Positions 17,163 through 27,192 of a stretch of 64,000 nucleotides of DNA are shown piece by piece. The position numbers and the translations under genes are program-made. The notes beneath the pieces were generated by a model that ran no database searches, was not told the origin of the DNA, and saw nothing but the letters and a program-made list of their open reading frames with translations. How positions within the stretch are numbered: position 1 is the first letter of the stretch; every line of letters starts with the position of its first letter. Source of the stretch: an uncultured Verrucomicrobiota bacterium (GTDB lineage: Bacteria; Verrucomicrobiota; Verrucomicrobiia; Opitutales; Opitutaceae); the NCBI GenBank assembly GCA_903898675.1, contig CAIUGM010000033.1:1-64000 (forward strand). The letters run 5' to 3'.

Positions 17163-20100
17163 ATGTTAGCCCCCGAGCATTGCCATCGCCTCCGCGTGAG
17201 GACTGCCGTCGATCACATCCTCCGGTGGGTATTGCTGGTGGGAACCTTGTGCGCCGGTCCGGTCGGGCACGCCGCCGAGACCGCACCCGGCCTCAGTGCA
17301 AAGCCGCTCGCCCCCCACCCCTCTCCCCCGGGAAAAACCATGTTCGTCCAGCTGCCCCCGGAACAGACCGGCGTGGTCACCACGAACAACTTTGCCGATC
17401 CCCGGATGTGGGGCGACCTTTACCAGGAATTCGAGAGCGGCTCGATCGGCACGGGCGTCGCCATCGGGGACTACGACGGGGACGGGCGGCCCGATATCTT
17501 TGTCGTCAGCATGACCGAGAGCTGCCGCCTCTTCCGCAACCTCGGGAACTTCAAGTTTGAGGATGTCACGGCCAAGGCCGGCGTCGGCGACATCGGGCCG
17601 GCGGCCGGCGTCTGGAAGCACGGCGTCACCTTCGTCGACGTGAACAACGACGGCCGGCTCGACCTTTATGTCTGCCGCTACAACGCCCCGAACCTGCTCT
17701 ATATCAACCAGGGCGACGGCACGTTCAAGGAGATGGCGCACGCCTACGGGCTCGACGTGAAGGACGCCTCCGTGATGGCCTCGTTCTGCGACTACGACCG
17801 CGACGGCTGGCTCGATGTGTACATCGCGACCAACCTGCTCGACAACACGAAGCACCCGAACGGCCAGCGCGGCATTTTGCTCCACAATAATCGCGACGGC
17901 ACCTTCACCAACGTCACGGAGAGCAGCGGCATCGCCGGCGAATCGCAGAGCCATTCGGCCACGTGGTGGGATTTCGACAACGACGGCTGGCCCGACCTTT
18001 ATGTCGCCAACGACTACGGGGTGCCCGACAAGCTGTACCACAATAACCGTGACGGGACCTTTACCGACGTGATCAACCAGGTCCTGCCGCACACCTCGTA
18101 TTACTCGATGGGTTCGGACCTCGGCGACGTGAACAATGACGGTCTGGTTGACTTTCTCGTGGCCGACATGGCCACGTCCACGCATTACAAGGACCAGAAC
18201 TCCATCGCCGAGGCGCGCGAAAAGGCCCAAGACATGGATGGCACCGGGCAGACGCCGAAATTTCACCGCAGCGCCCTTTACCTGAACACCGGCGGAGCTC
18301 ACCTGCTGGAAGGCGCGTACCTCACCGGCTTTGCGGCCACCGACTGGACGTGGTCGGTGCGCCTCGAGGACCTCGACAACGACGGTCGCCTCGACCTGGC
18401 CGTCACGAACGGTTTCAACCGGGATCCGAACCCCGATGTTTACGCGCGCGCGATGAACGCCAGCAGCCCGGCCGAGCGCACGCGGATCTTCCACGACAGC
18501 CCGGTGCTGAACGAAACCCACCTGGCGTTCCGGAATCTCGGCGACCTGCAGTTTGAAAACGTCAGCACCGCCTGGGGCCTGGACCAGAAGGGCGTCAGCT
18601 TTGGCGCCGCGTTCGGCGATCTCGGCGGCGACGGAAACCTCGACCTGGTTTACGCCAACTACGAGGGAGGCGTTACGGTCCTGCGCAACGACAACAACAC
18701 CGGGCACCGGGTGATCATCGATCTGCGCGGAACAGTTTCCAACCGGTTCGGCGTCGGCGCCAAGGTCAGGATCGAAAGCGCCCTGGGTACCCAGGTACGC
18801 GAACTGACGCTCGCGCGCGGCTACGCCTCCAGCAGCGAGCCGGCGGTACATTTCGGGCTCGGCGCCGATACGCTGATCAAGCGGATGACGGTCACCTGGC
18901 CGAGCGGCCACGTGCAGACTTTTGCCCAGCTGCCGGTCGACCAGCGATTCACGATCACGGAGCCCGCGGGTGTTCCGCCCGCGTCGGCCCGGCAGGGCCC
19001 GCCGGCGCCGGCCGGCCAATTCACCGAGGTCGGCCAAAACACCGGTCTGCTGCGGGGCTCGCGCGAGGAGCCGGTCGACGAGTCCTCGCTGCAACGACTC
19101 GTGCCGTTTCGCCTGAACCGCCGGGGCCCGGGCCTGGCCGTCGGTGATGTCGACGGCCACGGCCGCGATGCCGTGGTGCTCGGCGGAACCACCCTGGATC
19201 CCCTGCGGATCCTGCACGAAACCGCCGCGGGGCAATTCAGCGCCGGCGAGGCCAAGGCACCGGCATCCGGCAGCGAGGTCAACGACGGGCCGGTGCTCCT
19301 GTTTGATGCCGAGGGCGGGGGCCGGAACGATTTGCTGGTGACCAAGGGCGGCAGCGCGCTGCCCGCGGGTGCGCCGGAATACCAACCCCGCTTGTTCCTG
19401 AACGACGGGCATGGCGGTTTTCACGCGGCTCCCGAGGGTACGCTGCCGGTCCTCTCCATCAGTGCGGGGACGGCGGTGGCCGCTGACTTTGATCACGACG
19501 GCCGACTCGACCTCTTCATCGGCGGGCGGGTTGCACCCGGCCAGTATCCCTTCGCACCACAGAGCGTGCTGCTCGCGAACCGCGGCGGGAAGTTTGAGGA
19601 TGTCACCGATGCGCTCGCGCCGGGACTGAAGGACGTCGGCATGGCGACCTCCGCGCTTTGGAGCGATGTCGACGGAGACGGCTGGGTCGACCTGCTGGTC
19701 ACGCTCGACTGGGGCGGCGTAAAGTATTTCCACAACGACCAGGGCAAGGGCTTCACCGACTGGTCCGAACGCGCCGGCTTTGCCGCCGCCGGCTCCGGCT
19801 GGTGGACGTCGATCACGGGCGCAGATTTCAATGGCGACGGCCGCATCGACTACGTCGTCGGCAATCTCGGGCTCAACACCCAGTACCACGCCGATCCCGC
19901 GCACCCCGCGCTGCTCTTCTCCGGCGACTTCAAGGGCGACGGCTCGACGCAGCTCATCGAGGGGTACTATGAGGGCGAAAAAATCTACACCTGGCGCAGC
20001 CGCAAGGGCCTGGCTGCAACCCTGCCGTCGATCCTGAAGCGCTTTCCCAAGAACGACGCTTACGCCCGGGCCACCCTCGGCGAGATCGTGGGTGAAGCCA

Positions 20101-20792
20101 AACTCGCCGCCGCGCAGCGCTTCGCCGCGACGGAATTGCGCAGCGGCGTGTTCCTCAGCCAGCCGGATGGCACGTACCGTTTCGAGCCCCTGCCCCGCCT
20201 GGCCCAGATCGCCCCGTTGCAGGGTATTGTCGCCGGTGATTTCGATGGTGACGGACACGCCGACATCTACGCGGTCCAGAATTCCTACGCACCCATCTCC
20301 TCAATCGGCCGGTTCAACAACGGGCTAAGCCAGTTGCTACGGGGCGACGGGCACGGTCATTTCACGGCGGTGCCAGTGGCCGAGAGCGGCTTGATCGTCC
20401 CCGGCGACGCCAAGGCGCTGGCGGTGCTGGACATTGGGAACGACGGCTGGCCTGACTTCCTGATTTCGCGCAATAACAACACCACGCTCGCCTTTCAGAA
20501 TCGCGGTGTGGCCGGCCATCACCCGTTGCGCGTCGCCTTGCGCGGACCGGCGGGCAATCCCACCGCGGTCGGCGCACGGATCACGGTCGAGCTCGCCGAT
20601 GGCTCGATCCAGACCAGCGAGGTCTACGCCGGCTCGGGTTACTACAGCCAGTCTTCCGCTGCGTGTTTCTTCGGCTACACCGACGCCAATCCGCCCAAGG
20701 CGGTCCGCGTCCGCTGGCCTTCCGGCGCCACGACCCGGCACGCGGTTCCAGCCGCGGCCACCAACCTGACGCTGACTGCGCCCGACTCTTAA
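17163..20792 (+). CDS. Secreted FG-GAP/VCBS repeat and double ASPIC/UnbV protein, copy 1
   Basis: A 1209-residue exported protein. The ATG at 17163 is set by the aligned start of copy 2 and by the promoter just upstream; the open frame extends further but only as noise. A signal peptide ends near HAA (38). At least twelve integrin-type calcium loops of D-x-D/N-x-DG-x-x-D form are visible (for example DYDGDGRPDIF, DYDRDGWLDVYI, DVDGDGWVDLLV), building two beta-propeller blocks. Each block is followed by an ASPIC/UnbV domain: about 514-585 (RGTVSNRFGVGAKVRIES) and 1118-1195 (NPTAVGARITVELADGS). The family binds calcium at or outside the cell surface; no enzymatic role is established. It is divergent from membrane protein A. 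Confidence 0.88.
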   Translation: MLAPEHCHRLRVRTAVDHILRWVLLVGTLCAGPVGHAAETAPGLSAKPLAPHPSPPGKTMFVQLPPEQTGVVTTNNFADPRMWGDLYQEFESGSIGTGVAIGDYDGDGRPDIFVVSMTESCRLFRNLGNFKFEDVTAKAGVGDIGPAAGVWKHGVTFVDVNNDGRLDLYVCRYNAPNLLYINQGDGTFKEMAHAYGLDVKDASVMASFCDYDRDGWLDVYIATNLLDNTKHPNGQRGILLHNNRDGTFTNVTESSGIAGESQSHSATWWDFDNDGWPDLYVANDYGVPDKLYHNNRDGTFTDVINQVLPHTSYYSMGSDLGDVNNDGLVDFLVADMATSTHYKDQNSIAEAREKAQDMDGTGQTPKFHRSALYLNTGGAHLLEGAYLTGFAATDWTWSVRLEDLDNDGRLDLAVTNGFNRDPNPDVYARAMNASSPAERTRIFHDSPVLNETHLAFRNLGDLQFENVSTAWGLDQKGVSFGAAFGDLGGDGNLDLVYANYEGGVTVLRNDNNTGHRVIIDLRGTVSNRFGVGAKVRIESALGTQVRELTLARGYASSSEPAVHFGLGADTLIKRMTVTWPSGHVQTFAQLPVDQRFTITEPAGVPPASARQGPPAPAGQFTEVGQNTGLLRGSREEPVDESSLQRLVPFRLNRRGPGLAVGDVDGHGRDAVVLGGTTLDPLRILHETAAGQFSAGEAKAPASGSEVNDGPVLLFDAEGGGRNDLLVTKGGSALPAGAPEYQPRLFLNDGHGGFHAAPEGTLPVLSISAGTAVAADFDHDGRLDLFIGGRVAPGQYPFAPQSVLLANRGGKFEDVTDALAPGLKDVGMATSALWSDVDGDGWVDLLVTLDWGGVKYFHNDQGKGFTDWSERAGFAAAGSGWWTSITGADFNGDGRIDYVVGNLGLNTQYHADPAHPALLFSGDFKGDGSTQLIEGYYEGEKIYTWRSRKGLAATLPSILKRFPKNDAYARATLGEIVGEAKLAAAQRFAATELRSGVFLSQPDGTYRFEPLPRLAQIAPLQGIVAGDFDGDGHADIYAVQNSYAPISSIGRFNNGLSQLLRGDGHGHFTAVPVAESGLIVPGDAKALAVLDIGNDGWPDFLISRNNNTTLAFQNRGVAGHHPLRVALRGPAGNPTAVGARITVELADGSIQTSEVYAGSGYYSQSSAACFFGYTDANPPKAVRVRWPSGATTRHAVPAAATNLTLTAPDS

Positions 20793-20799
20793 TTCCGCC

Positions 20800-20874
20800 G
20801 GTAGGGGCGCAGACTTGCTGCGCCCTCGAACGCGATGCCACCCACGCAGGGCGCAGCAAGTCTGCACCCCTACC
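20800..20874. repeat. REP-like inverted repeat (REPIN-type) between UnbV copies 1 and 2
   Basis: A 27-bp arm starting GGTAGGGGCGCAGACTTG (20800-20826) is repeated in inverse orientation at 20848-20874 with one mismatch, separated by 21 bp. Each arm contains its own short palindrome (GGCGCAG-ACTTG-CTGCGCC). This two-REP arrangement resembles REPIN/BIME elements. It could also act as a terminator-like hairpin after UnbV copy 1. Confidence 0.75.
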
Positions 20875-20924
20875 ATCCAATTCGGGCTTTATCATGGGAT
20901 AAATCCCCCAACTAAAAACCTGCC

Positions 20925-20953
20925 TTGACTCCCCAGAGTGCGGTTCGTCCCAT
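20925..20953 (+). promoter_or_regulatory. Conserved promoter of UnbV gene copy 2
   Basis: TTGACT (20925-20930), a 17-bp spacer and TCCCAT (20948-20953), ending 13 bases before the ATG at 20967. The spacer end GGTTCG is also shared with copy 1. The TTG of the -35 box is in frame with the gene but is not the likely start. Confidence 0.5.
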
Positions 20954-20966
20954 CACTCCGATTACC

Positions 20967-23900
20967 ATGCTAGCCCCCAAGCATCGCCAAGTCCCCAAGG
21001 TGCGGGGCGCAACTCAACGGGCCTTGGTCTGCGCCCTCCTGGTAGGCGTTCTGTTCACGGGCGCCACGGCCGCGGATTCCACGGCCGGCCTCACTGAAAA
21101 ACCGCTCGCGCCCCACCCGTTTCCGCGCGGGAAAACCATGTTCACCCTACTGCCGCCCGAGCAGACCGGCGTGGTTACGACCAATAATTTCGCGGACCCG
21201 AAGATGCGCAGTGAACTCTACCAGGAGTTCGAGACCTCCTCGATCGGCACGGGGGTCGCCATCGGCGATTACGACGGCGACGGCCGGCCGGATATTTTCG
21301 TAGTGAGCAAGACCGAGAGCTGCCGGTTGTTCCGCAACCTCGGCAACTTCAAGTTCGAGGATGTGACGGAAAAGGCCGGCGTCGCGGATCACGGCGCGGA
21401 CGCGCTGGCCTGGAAGCAGGGGGTGACCTTTGTCGACATCAACAATGACGGCCTGCTGGACATCTACGTCTGCCGGACCCGGGCGCCCAATCTCCTCTAC
21501 ATCAACCAGGGCGACGGCACGTTCAAGGAAATGGGCCACGCCTATGGACTCGACGTCAACGACGCGAGCGTGATGGCGTCCTTCTGCGACTACGACCGTG
21601 ACGGCTGGCTCGATGTGTATATCACCACCAACGTCCTCGACATCGTGAAGCACCCGCACGGGCAGCGCGGCTACCTTTTCCACAACAACCGCGACGGCAC
21701 CTTCACCAACGTCACCGAACACGCCGGCATCGCGGGTGAGACGCAGAGTCATTCCGCGACCTGGTGGGACTACGACAACGATGGCTGGCCCGACCTGTAC
21801 GTCGCCTACGACTACGGCGTGCCCGACAGCCTCTATCACAACAATCGCGACGGAACCTTTACCGAGGTCATCGACCAGGTTGCCCCGCACACCTCGTTCT
21901 CCTCGATGGGCGCAGATTACGGCGACGTGAACAACGATGGCCTGATCGACTTCCTGGTCGCCGACATGGCAGCCACCACCCACCGCGTTGACCACCATTC
22001 CCTGGCGGATGCGCGCGGCCGGACCGAAGAGCCGGCCAACGACTTCACCGGCGCGCCGAAATACCACCGCAACGCCCTGCTCCTGAACACCGGCACCGGC
22101 CACGCCATGGAAGGAGCGTTTCTGGCCGGCCTGGCCGCCACCGACTGGACCTGGTCGCTGCGCTTTGAGGATCTCGACAATGACGGCCGCCTTGACCTCC
22201 ATGTGACCAACGGTTTCCCGCGCGATCCCGGCGAAGATGTCATCCGGCGCATGATGAAGGCGGAAACCCCCGCCGAGCGGGTCAGGATCATGTATGCGAG
22301 TCCGCCGCAGGCCGAGGTCCACCTGGCACTGCGTAATCTCGGTGACCTGCAGTTTGAAAACGTGAGCGCGACGTGGGGCCTTGACCAGAAGGGCGTGAGT
22401 TTCGGCGCCGCGTTTGGCGATCTGGGCGGCGACGGCAACCTGGACCTGGTTTACGCCAATTTTCACGCCGGCGCCACCTTGTTGCGCAATGACAACGACA
22501 CCGGCCACCGGGTGATGATCGACCTCCGTGGCACGGTCTCCAACCGCTTCGGCATTGGCGCGACCGTGAAGATTGAAAGCGCACTGGGCGTGCAGATCCG
22601 CCAGCTCTGGCTCGCCCGCGGGTACATGTCCAGCAGCGAGCCGGCGGTTCATTTCGGACTCGGCGCCGACACGCAAATCAAGCGACTGACCGTCACCTGG
22701 CCGAGCGGCCACGTGCAGACCTTTGCAAATCTCGGCGTGGACCGGCGCTTCACCATCACGGAGCCCGCCGGGGCTACGCCCGCCGCAGCCCCGCCAACCA
22801 CGGCACTCACGACCCAGTTCAGCGAGGTCGGCAAATCCACGGGCCTCGCGCTTCGGTCCCGCGAGGAGTTTGTCGACGAACTCGCCCAGCAACGCCTGCT
22901 GCCCATCAGGCTGAACCGCCGCGGTCCCGGCCTGGCGATCGGGGACATTGAGGGCACCGGATCGGACAACACCGCCGTGCTGGGCGGTACCACGCTGGAT
23001 CCCCTGCGCATTCTCCGCGGCACCCCGGCCGGGCAGTTTGCCCTCGCCGCAGGCGCCGGACCCACCACCGGCAACACCGTGAACGACGGACCGGTCCTGC
23101 TCTTCGATGCGGATGGTGATGGCAAAAATGACCTGCTTGTCACCAAGGGCGGCAACTCACTCCCGGCCGGCGAACCGGAATACCAACCCCGCTTGTTCCT
23201 GAACGACGGGCATGGCGGTTTTCACGCGGCTCCCGAGGGTACGCTGCCGGTCCTCTCCATCAGTGCGGGGACGGCGGTGGCCGCTGACTTTGATCACGAC
23301 GGCCGGCTCGACCTCTTCATCGGTGGGCGCGTCCTGCCCGGGCAATACCCGCTCCCGCCCCAGAGCGCGCTCCTGGCGAACCGCGGCGGGAAGTTTGAGG
23401 ACGTCACCGAAGCGCTCGCCCCCGGGCTGAAGGAAGTCGGCATGGTGACCTCCGCGCTTTGGAGCGATGTCGACGGAGACGGCTGGGTCGACCTGCTGGT
23501 CACGCTCGACTGGGGCGGCGTCAAGTATTTCCACAACGATCAGGGCAAGGGCTTCACCGACTGGTCGGAGCGCGCCGGCTTTGCCGCCGCCGGCACCGGC
23601 TGGTGGACCTCCATCACCGGCGCGGACTTCAACGGCGACGGCCGCATCGACTACGTCGTCGGCAATCTCGGGCTCAACACCCAGTACCACGCCGATCCCG
23701 CACACCCCGCGCTGCTCTTCTCCGGCGACTTCAAGGGCGACGGCTCGACGCAGCTCATCGAGGGCTATTACGAGGGCGAAAAACTCTATCCCTGGCGCAC
23801 GCGTCGGGACATGAGCGCTATTTTCCCGGCAGTTAAAAAGCAGTACCCTTGGGCGGACAACTACGCGCCGGCCACCCTCGAGCAGATCTTCGGCGCCGCC

Positions 23901-24593
23901 AAACTTGCCGCGGCGCAGCGCTTCGCCGCGACGGAATTCCGGAGCGGTGTGTTCCTGAGCCAGCCAGATGGCACCTATCATTTTGAGCCGCTCCCGCGGC
24001 TGGCGCAGATCGCGCCATTCCAAGGTCTCGTGACCGGCGACTTCGATGGCGACGGTCATGCGGACATCTACGCGGTCCAGAATTCCTACGCGCCGATTCC
24101 TGCAGTCGGCCGCTTTGACGGCGGCCTAAGCCAGTTGCTGCGCGGCGACGGGCACGGGCATTTCACCGCGGTGCCGGTCGCGGAGAGCGGCCTCATCGTT
24201 CCCGCCGACGCCAAGGCCCTGGTCGTGCTCGATCTCGATAACGACGGCTGGCCCGACTTCCTGGTAACCCAAAATCACAACACGACCCTCGCGTTCCATA
24301 ATCGCGGAGTCGCCGGGCATCATCCGCTCCGCATCGCCCTGCACGGACCGGCGGGCAATCCCACCGCGGTCGGCGCGCGGATCACGGTCGAGCTCGCCGA
24401 TGGCTCGATCCAGACCAGTGAAGTCTACGCCGGCTCGGGTTATTACAGCCAGTCCTCGGCTGCGTGCTTCTTCGGTTACACCGACGCCAATCCGGCCAAG
24501 ACGGTCCGCGTCCGCTGGCCCAATGGCGCCACGACCCAGCACCCGGTGCCGACCGCAGCCACGATGCTGACACTGGCTGCGCCCGGCTCCTAA
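20967..24593 (+). CDS. Secreted FG-GAP/VCBS repeat and double ASPIC/UnbV protein, copy 2
   Basis: A 1208-residue tandem paralogue of copy 1, in the same orientation and 174 bases downstream. The start ATG at 20967 (MLAPKHRQ) aligns with copy 1 (MLAPEHCH); the signal peptide ends near GATAA. The domain plan is the same: propeller block, UnbV, second propeller block, UnbV. Differences cluster in the first propeller, including an ANDFTGAPKYHRN segment and FHAGATLL instead of YEGGVTVL. Several stretches match copy 1 at the DNA level without change, the longest found being 131 bp at 23175-23305, which suggests gene conversion or recent duplication. Unlike copies 1 and 3 it has no divergent membrane gene; its 3' end faces membrane protein B with a gap of only 14 bases. 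Confidence 0.88.
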   Translation: MLAPKHRQVPKVRGATQRALVCALLVGVLFTGATAADSTAGLTEKPLAPHPFPRGKTMFTLLPPEQTGVVTTNNFADPKMRSELYQEFETSSIGTGVAIGDYDGDGRPDIFVVSKTESCRLFRNLGNFKFEDVTEKAGVADHGADALAWKQGVTFVDINNDGLLDIYVCRTRAPNLLYINQGDGTFKEMGHAYGLDVNDASVMASFCDYDRDGWLDVYITTNVLDIVKHPHGQRGYLFHNNRDGTFTNVTEHAGIAGETQSHSATWWDYDNDGWPDLYVAYDYGVPDSLYHNNRDGTFTEVIDQVAPHTSFSSMGADYGDVNNDGLIDFLVADMAATTHRVDHHSLADARGRTEEPANDFTGAPKYHRNALLLNTGTGHAMEGAFLAGLAATDWTWSLRFEDLDNDGRLDLHVTNGFPRDPGEDVIRRMMKAETPAERVRIMYASPPQAEVHLALRNLGDLQFENVSATWGLDQKGVSFGAAFGDLGGDGNLDLVYANFHAGATLLRNDNDTGHRVMIDLRGTVSNRFGIGATVKIESALGVQIRQLWLARGYMSSSEPAVHFGLGADTQIKRLTVTWPSGHVQTFANLGVDRRFTITEPAGATPAAAPPTTALTTQFSEVGKSTGLALRSREEFVDELAQQRLLPIRLNRRGPGLAIGDIEGTGSDNTAVLGGTTLDPLRILRGTPAGQFALAAGAGPTTGNTVNDGPVLLFDADGDGKNDLLVTKGGNSLPAGEPEYQPRLFLNDGHGGFHAAPEGTLPVLSISAGTAVAADFDHDGRLDLFIGGRVLPGQYPLPPQSALLANRGGKFEDVTEALAPGLKEVGMVTSALWSDVDGDGWVDLLVTLDWGGVKYFHNDQGKGFTDWSERAGFAAAGTGWWTSITGADFNGDGRIDYVVGNLGLNTQYHADPAHPALLFSGDFKGDGSTQLIEGYYEGEKLYPWRTRRDMSAIFPAVKKQYPWADNYAPATLEQIFGAAKLAAAQRFAATEFRSGVFLSQPDGTYHFEPLPRLAQIAPFQGLVTGDFDGDGHADIYAVQNSYAPIPAVGRFDGGLSQLLRGDGHGHFTAVPVAESGLIVPADAKALVVLDLDNDGWPDFLVTQNHNTTLAFHNRGVAGHHPLRIALHGPAGNPTAVGARITVELADGSIQTSEVYAGSGYYSQSSAACFFGYTDANPAKTVRVRWPNGATTQHPVPTAATMLTLAAPGS

Positions 24594-24607
24594 GATCAGG
24601 CCAGCAA

Positions 24608-27052
24608 CTAAAGCCCGCTGCGCACGTCCGGCGGCAACAGCGCCAGCGCGAGGTCGTGCAACCTGGCATCCGCCATCGGCAAGCCAAACGACTGGCCCAG
24701 GACCAGCAGACCATAAAGGGCGTCTGTCGACAGCGACCGGATCTTCTGTTCATCGATCTCCGCCAGACAGCGCCGCGTCTGCTCGCGAGCCGGCTCGATC
24801 CGCTCTCCCCGGGCCAGCGCAATCGCGAGACTGACCCGCCGGTCCCACGGCAGGAAACGGTCGGCGCCAGCGGACAAACGGGAGAGGAGTGCATCCAGGG
24901 TTTGGGTTGTGCCGCCACTGTCGCTCCGGGCATTGAGCACCTGCACGCGGGCCGCCATCGCGCCCACGTCGCCCGGGAAACGTCGCAAGGCCTCCCCGAC
25001 GGAGGCAGCCCGGTCAAGGTCTCCCGTTTCAACAAAGTATTCCGCGAGGCGGCTGAGGGCCACCGCAGGCTTCTGCTCGTCCACCACCTCAAACAGCAGC
25101 ACCGATTGTTTTTCGAAGCCCGGGATCACCGGCATCGGATACGCCACCGGCCGCAACCAGAGCGGCAGGTTCCAGCGGCGCAGTTCGCCGACAAAATAGC
25201 TCTTCCGGTTGGAAAACTGCGCCGCCAGATAAAGCCGCCCGAATTCCTCGAAAAACGGATCCCACGAGGGAATGACGAGGTACTTGATTTCCCGGGCCTG
25301 GACCAGGGCCTGCACATCTTGCATGCTGTTGGCGCCGCTGATCATCAGGGCCGTGCCGAAGCCGGCGTGGTTATCGGCTGAAAACGTCCCGACACCGCGC
25401 AGCCCGCCATAGAAACCCAAGGCGAGCGTCTGGTGCGGGGGCGCAAACACCACGGCACCACTTTCGCCCGCATGACTGGCCAGCCAGTGGGCGAGGTCCC
25501 GCTCCACCAATTCCTCCGTCTCGGCCGGCGTCAGGACCAGGTTGGCATCGATCGAGCGTTCCGGCCAAAGCTGGCCCAGCCCGGGTAGTGCGTACAGGGC
25601 GAGCAGAGCCGTCCAAAGCCATGGGTTGGGCTTGGACTCCGCCGGCGGGCGCTCCGCCGTGGCTGCGACCATCACACCGAGAAGCATTCCGTCGAGGACG
25701 CTCCACCAGGCCAATTGTTGGGTCGCAAACCCAAGCGCGATCAGCACGGGGCCGAGCGCAACGGCCAGCGAGATCCGCAACCGTAGCCCCAACCGGCCGG
25801 ACATGACCATCCACCCCGCCGGAAGCAGTGTGACCAGCGGCAGCAGTGTGGCCCAGGCCAGCCCGGTCAGGCCGCTGCGCGACAACCAGCCCCAGGAACT
25901 GGCGGCCACCAGGCCGCCCGGCAGATTGGTCAGCCGGACCGAGAGGAGATCGCGCGCCAGATATCCCCGGCTGCCGGACCAGCTCATGGCAACGGGGACG
26001 GCCACGACGGCGGCAACCGCGAGGGCCAGACGCACCAGGCGCCCTGTTGACCAGGGTGGATTTTCCCGTCGGCCCCACCCGGTCGTCAGTACGAGCAATT
26101 CACCCAGCCCCAGCCACGCCAGACCATAGAGCGGGTGCGGAAAATCCAAATGCCAGCCGCCAAGAAAGGACGGAAAGTATTCCACCAGATAAACCGCGCA
26201 GACTGTGACTGCCCCACCCAAGCCCCAGTGCCGCCAGCAACGGCCGGATAAAACCAAAGCCGGAATCCCGGCCGGATTCCGGCGCATGATTCCAGCGGCA
26301 ATCAGGCCGCCCAACCCCACGCCCGCGAGCAGCGGCACCTGGGTCGGCACATCCAGCCACAGACCCACTCCACCCACGACGCCGGCAAGCGCAAACCAGC
26401 GGGCCGTCCGCCGGTTATCACGCAACCCGGCCAGCAACAGCAAAACCCCGGCCAAGCCGCAGGCCCGGGCGAGTCCGTGCTGGTCCGGCACGCCGGGAAG
26501 AAACCCCGCGGCAAAAGGAAAGATCGTGACCAACCCGATCGAAAACAACGCCGCCGCAAAACCGCCGAAGCGCCACGCCACCAGTCCCGAAGCGAAAACC
26601 AGCAGCAACCCGTGCGCCAGCGGCTCGGCATAGAGCGACGCCCGCTCCACCGCAAGACCCACGGGCCGGCCGGATAGAAGATGATCCGCCCACGCCACGG
26701 CACCAAGCCACCACCGGTAGGGCGACGTGGCGCGTACCTCGCGGCCCAGCGGGGCGTTGTCGTATGCAACCTGCCGCACCCGCATCTCCCCTTGCGCCAG
26801 CATCTGCTGGGTCTGCGCAATCCACTCGAAGCTGGTTTCATTGCGCTCGGGCACAATCAACTGGCGCTGGCCGTTGGCGTAGCCGGTGGGCGACGACGGC
26901 GCGACGGCATCCGCGGACCCGGCCCGGCCCGCCAGACCCGACACATACTCCACCCGCCTGATCCGCTCGTGGTTGCTCCAGGCCAGAAAGGCGCAGGCAC
27001 ACACGGGGGCAATCAGCCAAACGCGCAGGAGAATCCGGGGTGATAGGCTCAT
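24608..27052 (-). CDS. GT-C-like multi-pass membrane protein, copy B
   Basis: An 814-residue paralogue of membrane protein A. I chose the ATG at 27052 (MSLSPRILLRVW) because it aligns best with copy A; an ATG at 27094 and a farther start are possible. It shares RRVEYVSG, the loop EWIAQTQQML...YDNAPLGREV...SPYRWWLGAVAWAD, about ten later hydrophobic segments, the soluble part with VVFAPPHQTLALGFYGGLRG and YLVIPSWDPF, and the TPR-like tail ending LLPPDVRSGL. It is divergent from UnbV copy 3 and converges with copy 2. The repeated pairing with UnbV genes suggests a joint role, perhaps lipid-linked glycan transfer, but no enzymatic residue can be proven from sequence. Confidence 0.73.
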   Translation of the reverse strand: MSLSPRILLRVWLIAPVCACAFLAWSNHERIRRVEYVSGLAGRAGSADAVAPSSPTGYANGQRQLIVPERNETSFEWIAQTQQMLAQGEMRVRQVAYDNAPLGREVRATSPYRWWLGAVAWADHLLSGRPVGLAVERASLYAEPLAHGLLLVFASGLVAWRFGGFAAALFSIGLVTIFPFAAGFLPGVPDQHGLARACGLAGVLLLLAGLRDNRRTARWFALAGVVGGVGLWLDVPTQVPLLAGVGLGGLIAAGIMRRNPAGIPALVLSGRCWRHWGLGGAVTVCAVYLVEYFPSFLGGWHLDFPHPLYGLAWLGLGELLVLTTGWGRRENPPWSTGRLVRLALAVAAVVAVPVAMSWSGSRGYLARDLLSVRLTNLPGGLVAASSWGWLSRSGLTGLAWATLLPLVTLLPAGWMVMSGRLGLRLRISLAVALGPVLIALGFATQQLAWWSVLDGMLLGVMVAATAERPPAESKPNPWLWTALLALYALPGLGQLWPERSIDANLVLTPAETEELVERDLAHWLASHAGESGAVVFAPPHQTLALGFYGGLRGVGTFSADNHAGFGTALMISGANSMQDVQALVQAREIKYLVIPSWDPFFEEFGRLYLAAQFSNRKSYFVGELRRWNLPLWLRPVAYPMPVIPGFEKQSVLLFEVVDEQKPAVALSRLAEYFVETGDLDRAASVGEALRRFPGDVGAMAARVQVLNARSDSGGTTQTLDALLSRLSAGADRFLPWDRRVSLAIALARGERIEPAREQTRRCLAEIDEQKIRSLSTDALYGLLVLGQSFGLPMADARLHDLALALLPPDVRSGL

Positions 27053-27153
27053 TCGGGTAATGGCAAACCGCGCCAAGACTGGAGTGGGGGTCATAGAATC
27101 GTGCGGCAGGACGGGCGCAAGAAAAGTCCAGACCAGATCGGACCAAGTCACTC

Positions 27154-27182
27154 TTGACTCACCTATTTGGGCCCTGCTGCAT
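27154..27182 (+). promoter_or_regulatory. Conserved promoter of UnbV gene copy 3
   Basis: TTGACT (27154-27159), a 17-bp spacer and CTGCAT (27177-27182), ending 10 bases before the ATG at 27193. The spacer sequence is unrelated to copies 1 and 2, but the -35 box and spacing are kept, which argues that the element is functional and not merely a relic of duplication. Confidence 0.5.
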
Positions 27183-27192
27183 GATCAGGCGC

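Noticed and set aside
17166-20258. A 1030-codon open frame antisense to UnbV copy 1 and similar long antisense frames (1226-2632, 9212-11116, 40111-42663, 46476-48557).
   Set aside because: They mirror real genes in high-GC DNA where stops are rare, have no domain or signal resemblance, and their repeats merely reflect the repeats of the sense gene.
20925-20966. TTG start for UnbV copy 2 (and TTG at 27154 for copy 3).
   Set aside because: Both TTGs are the first bases of the conserved TTGACT -35 boxes; the ATGs downstream fit homology and promoter spacing.
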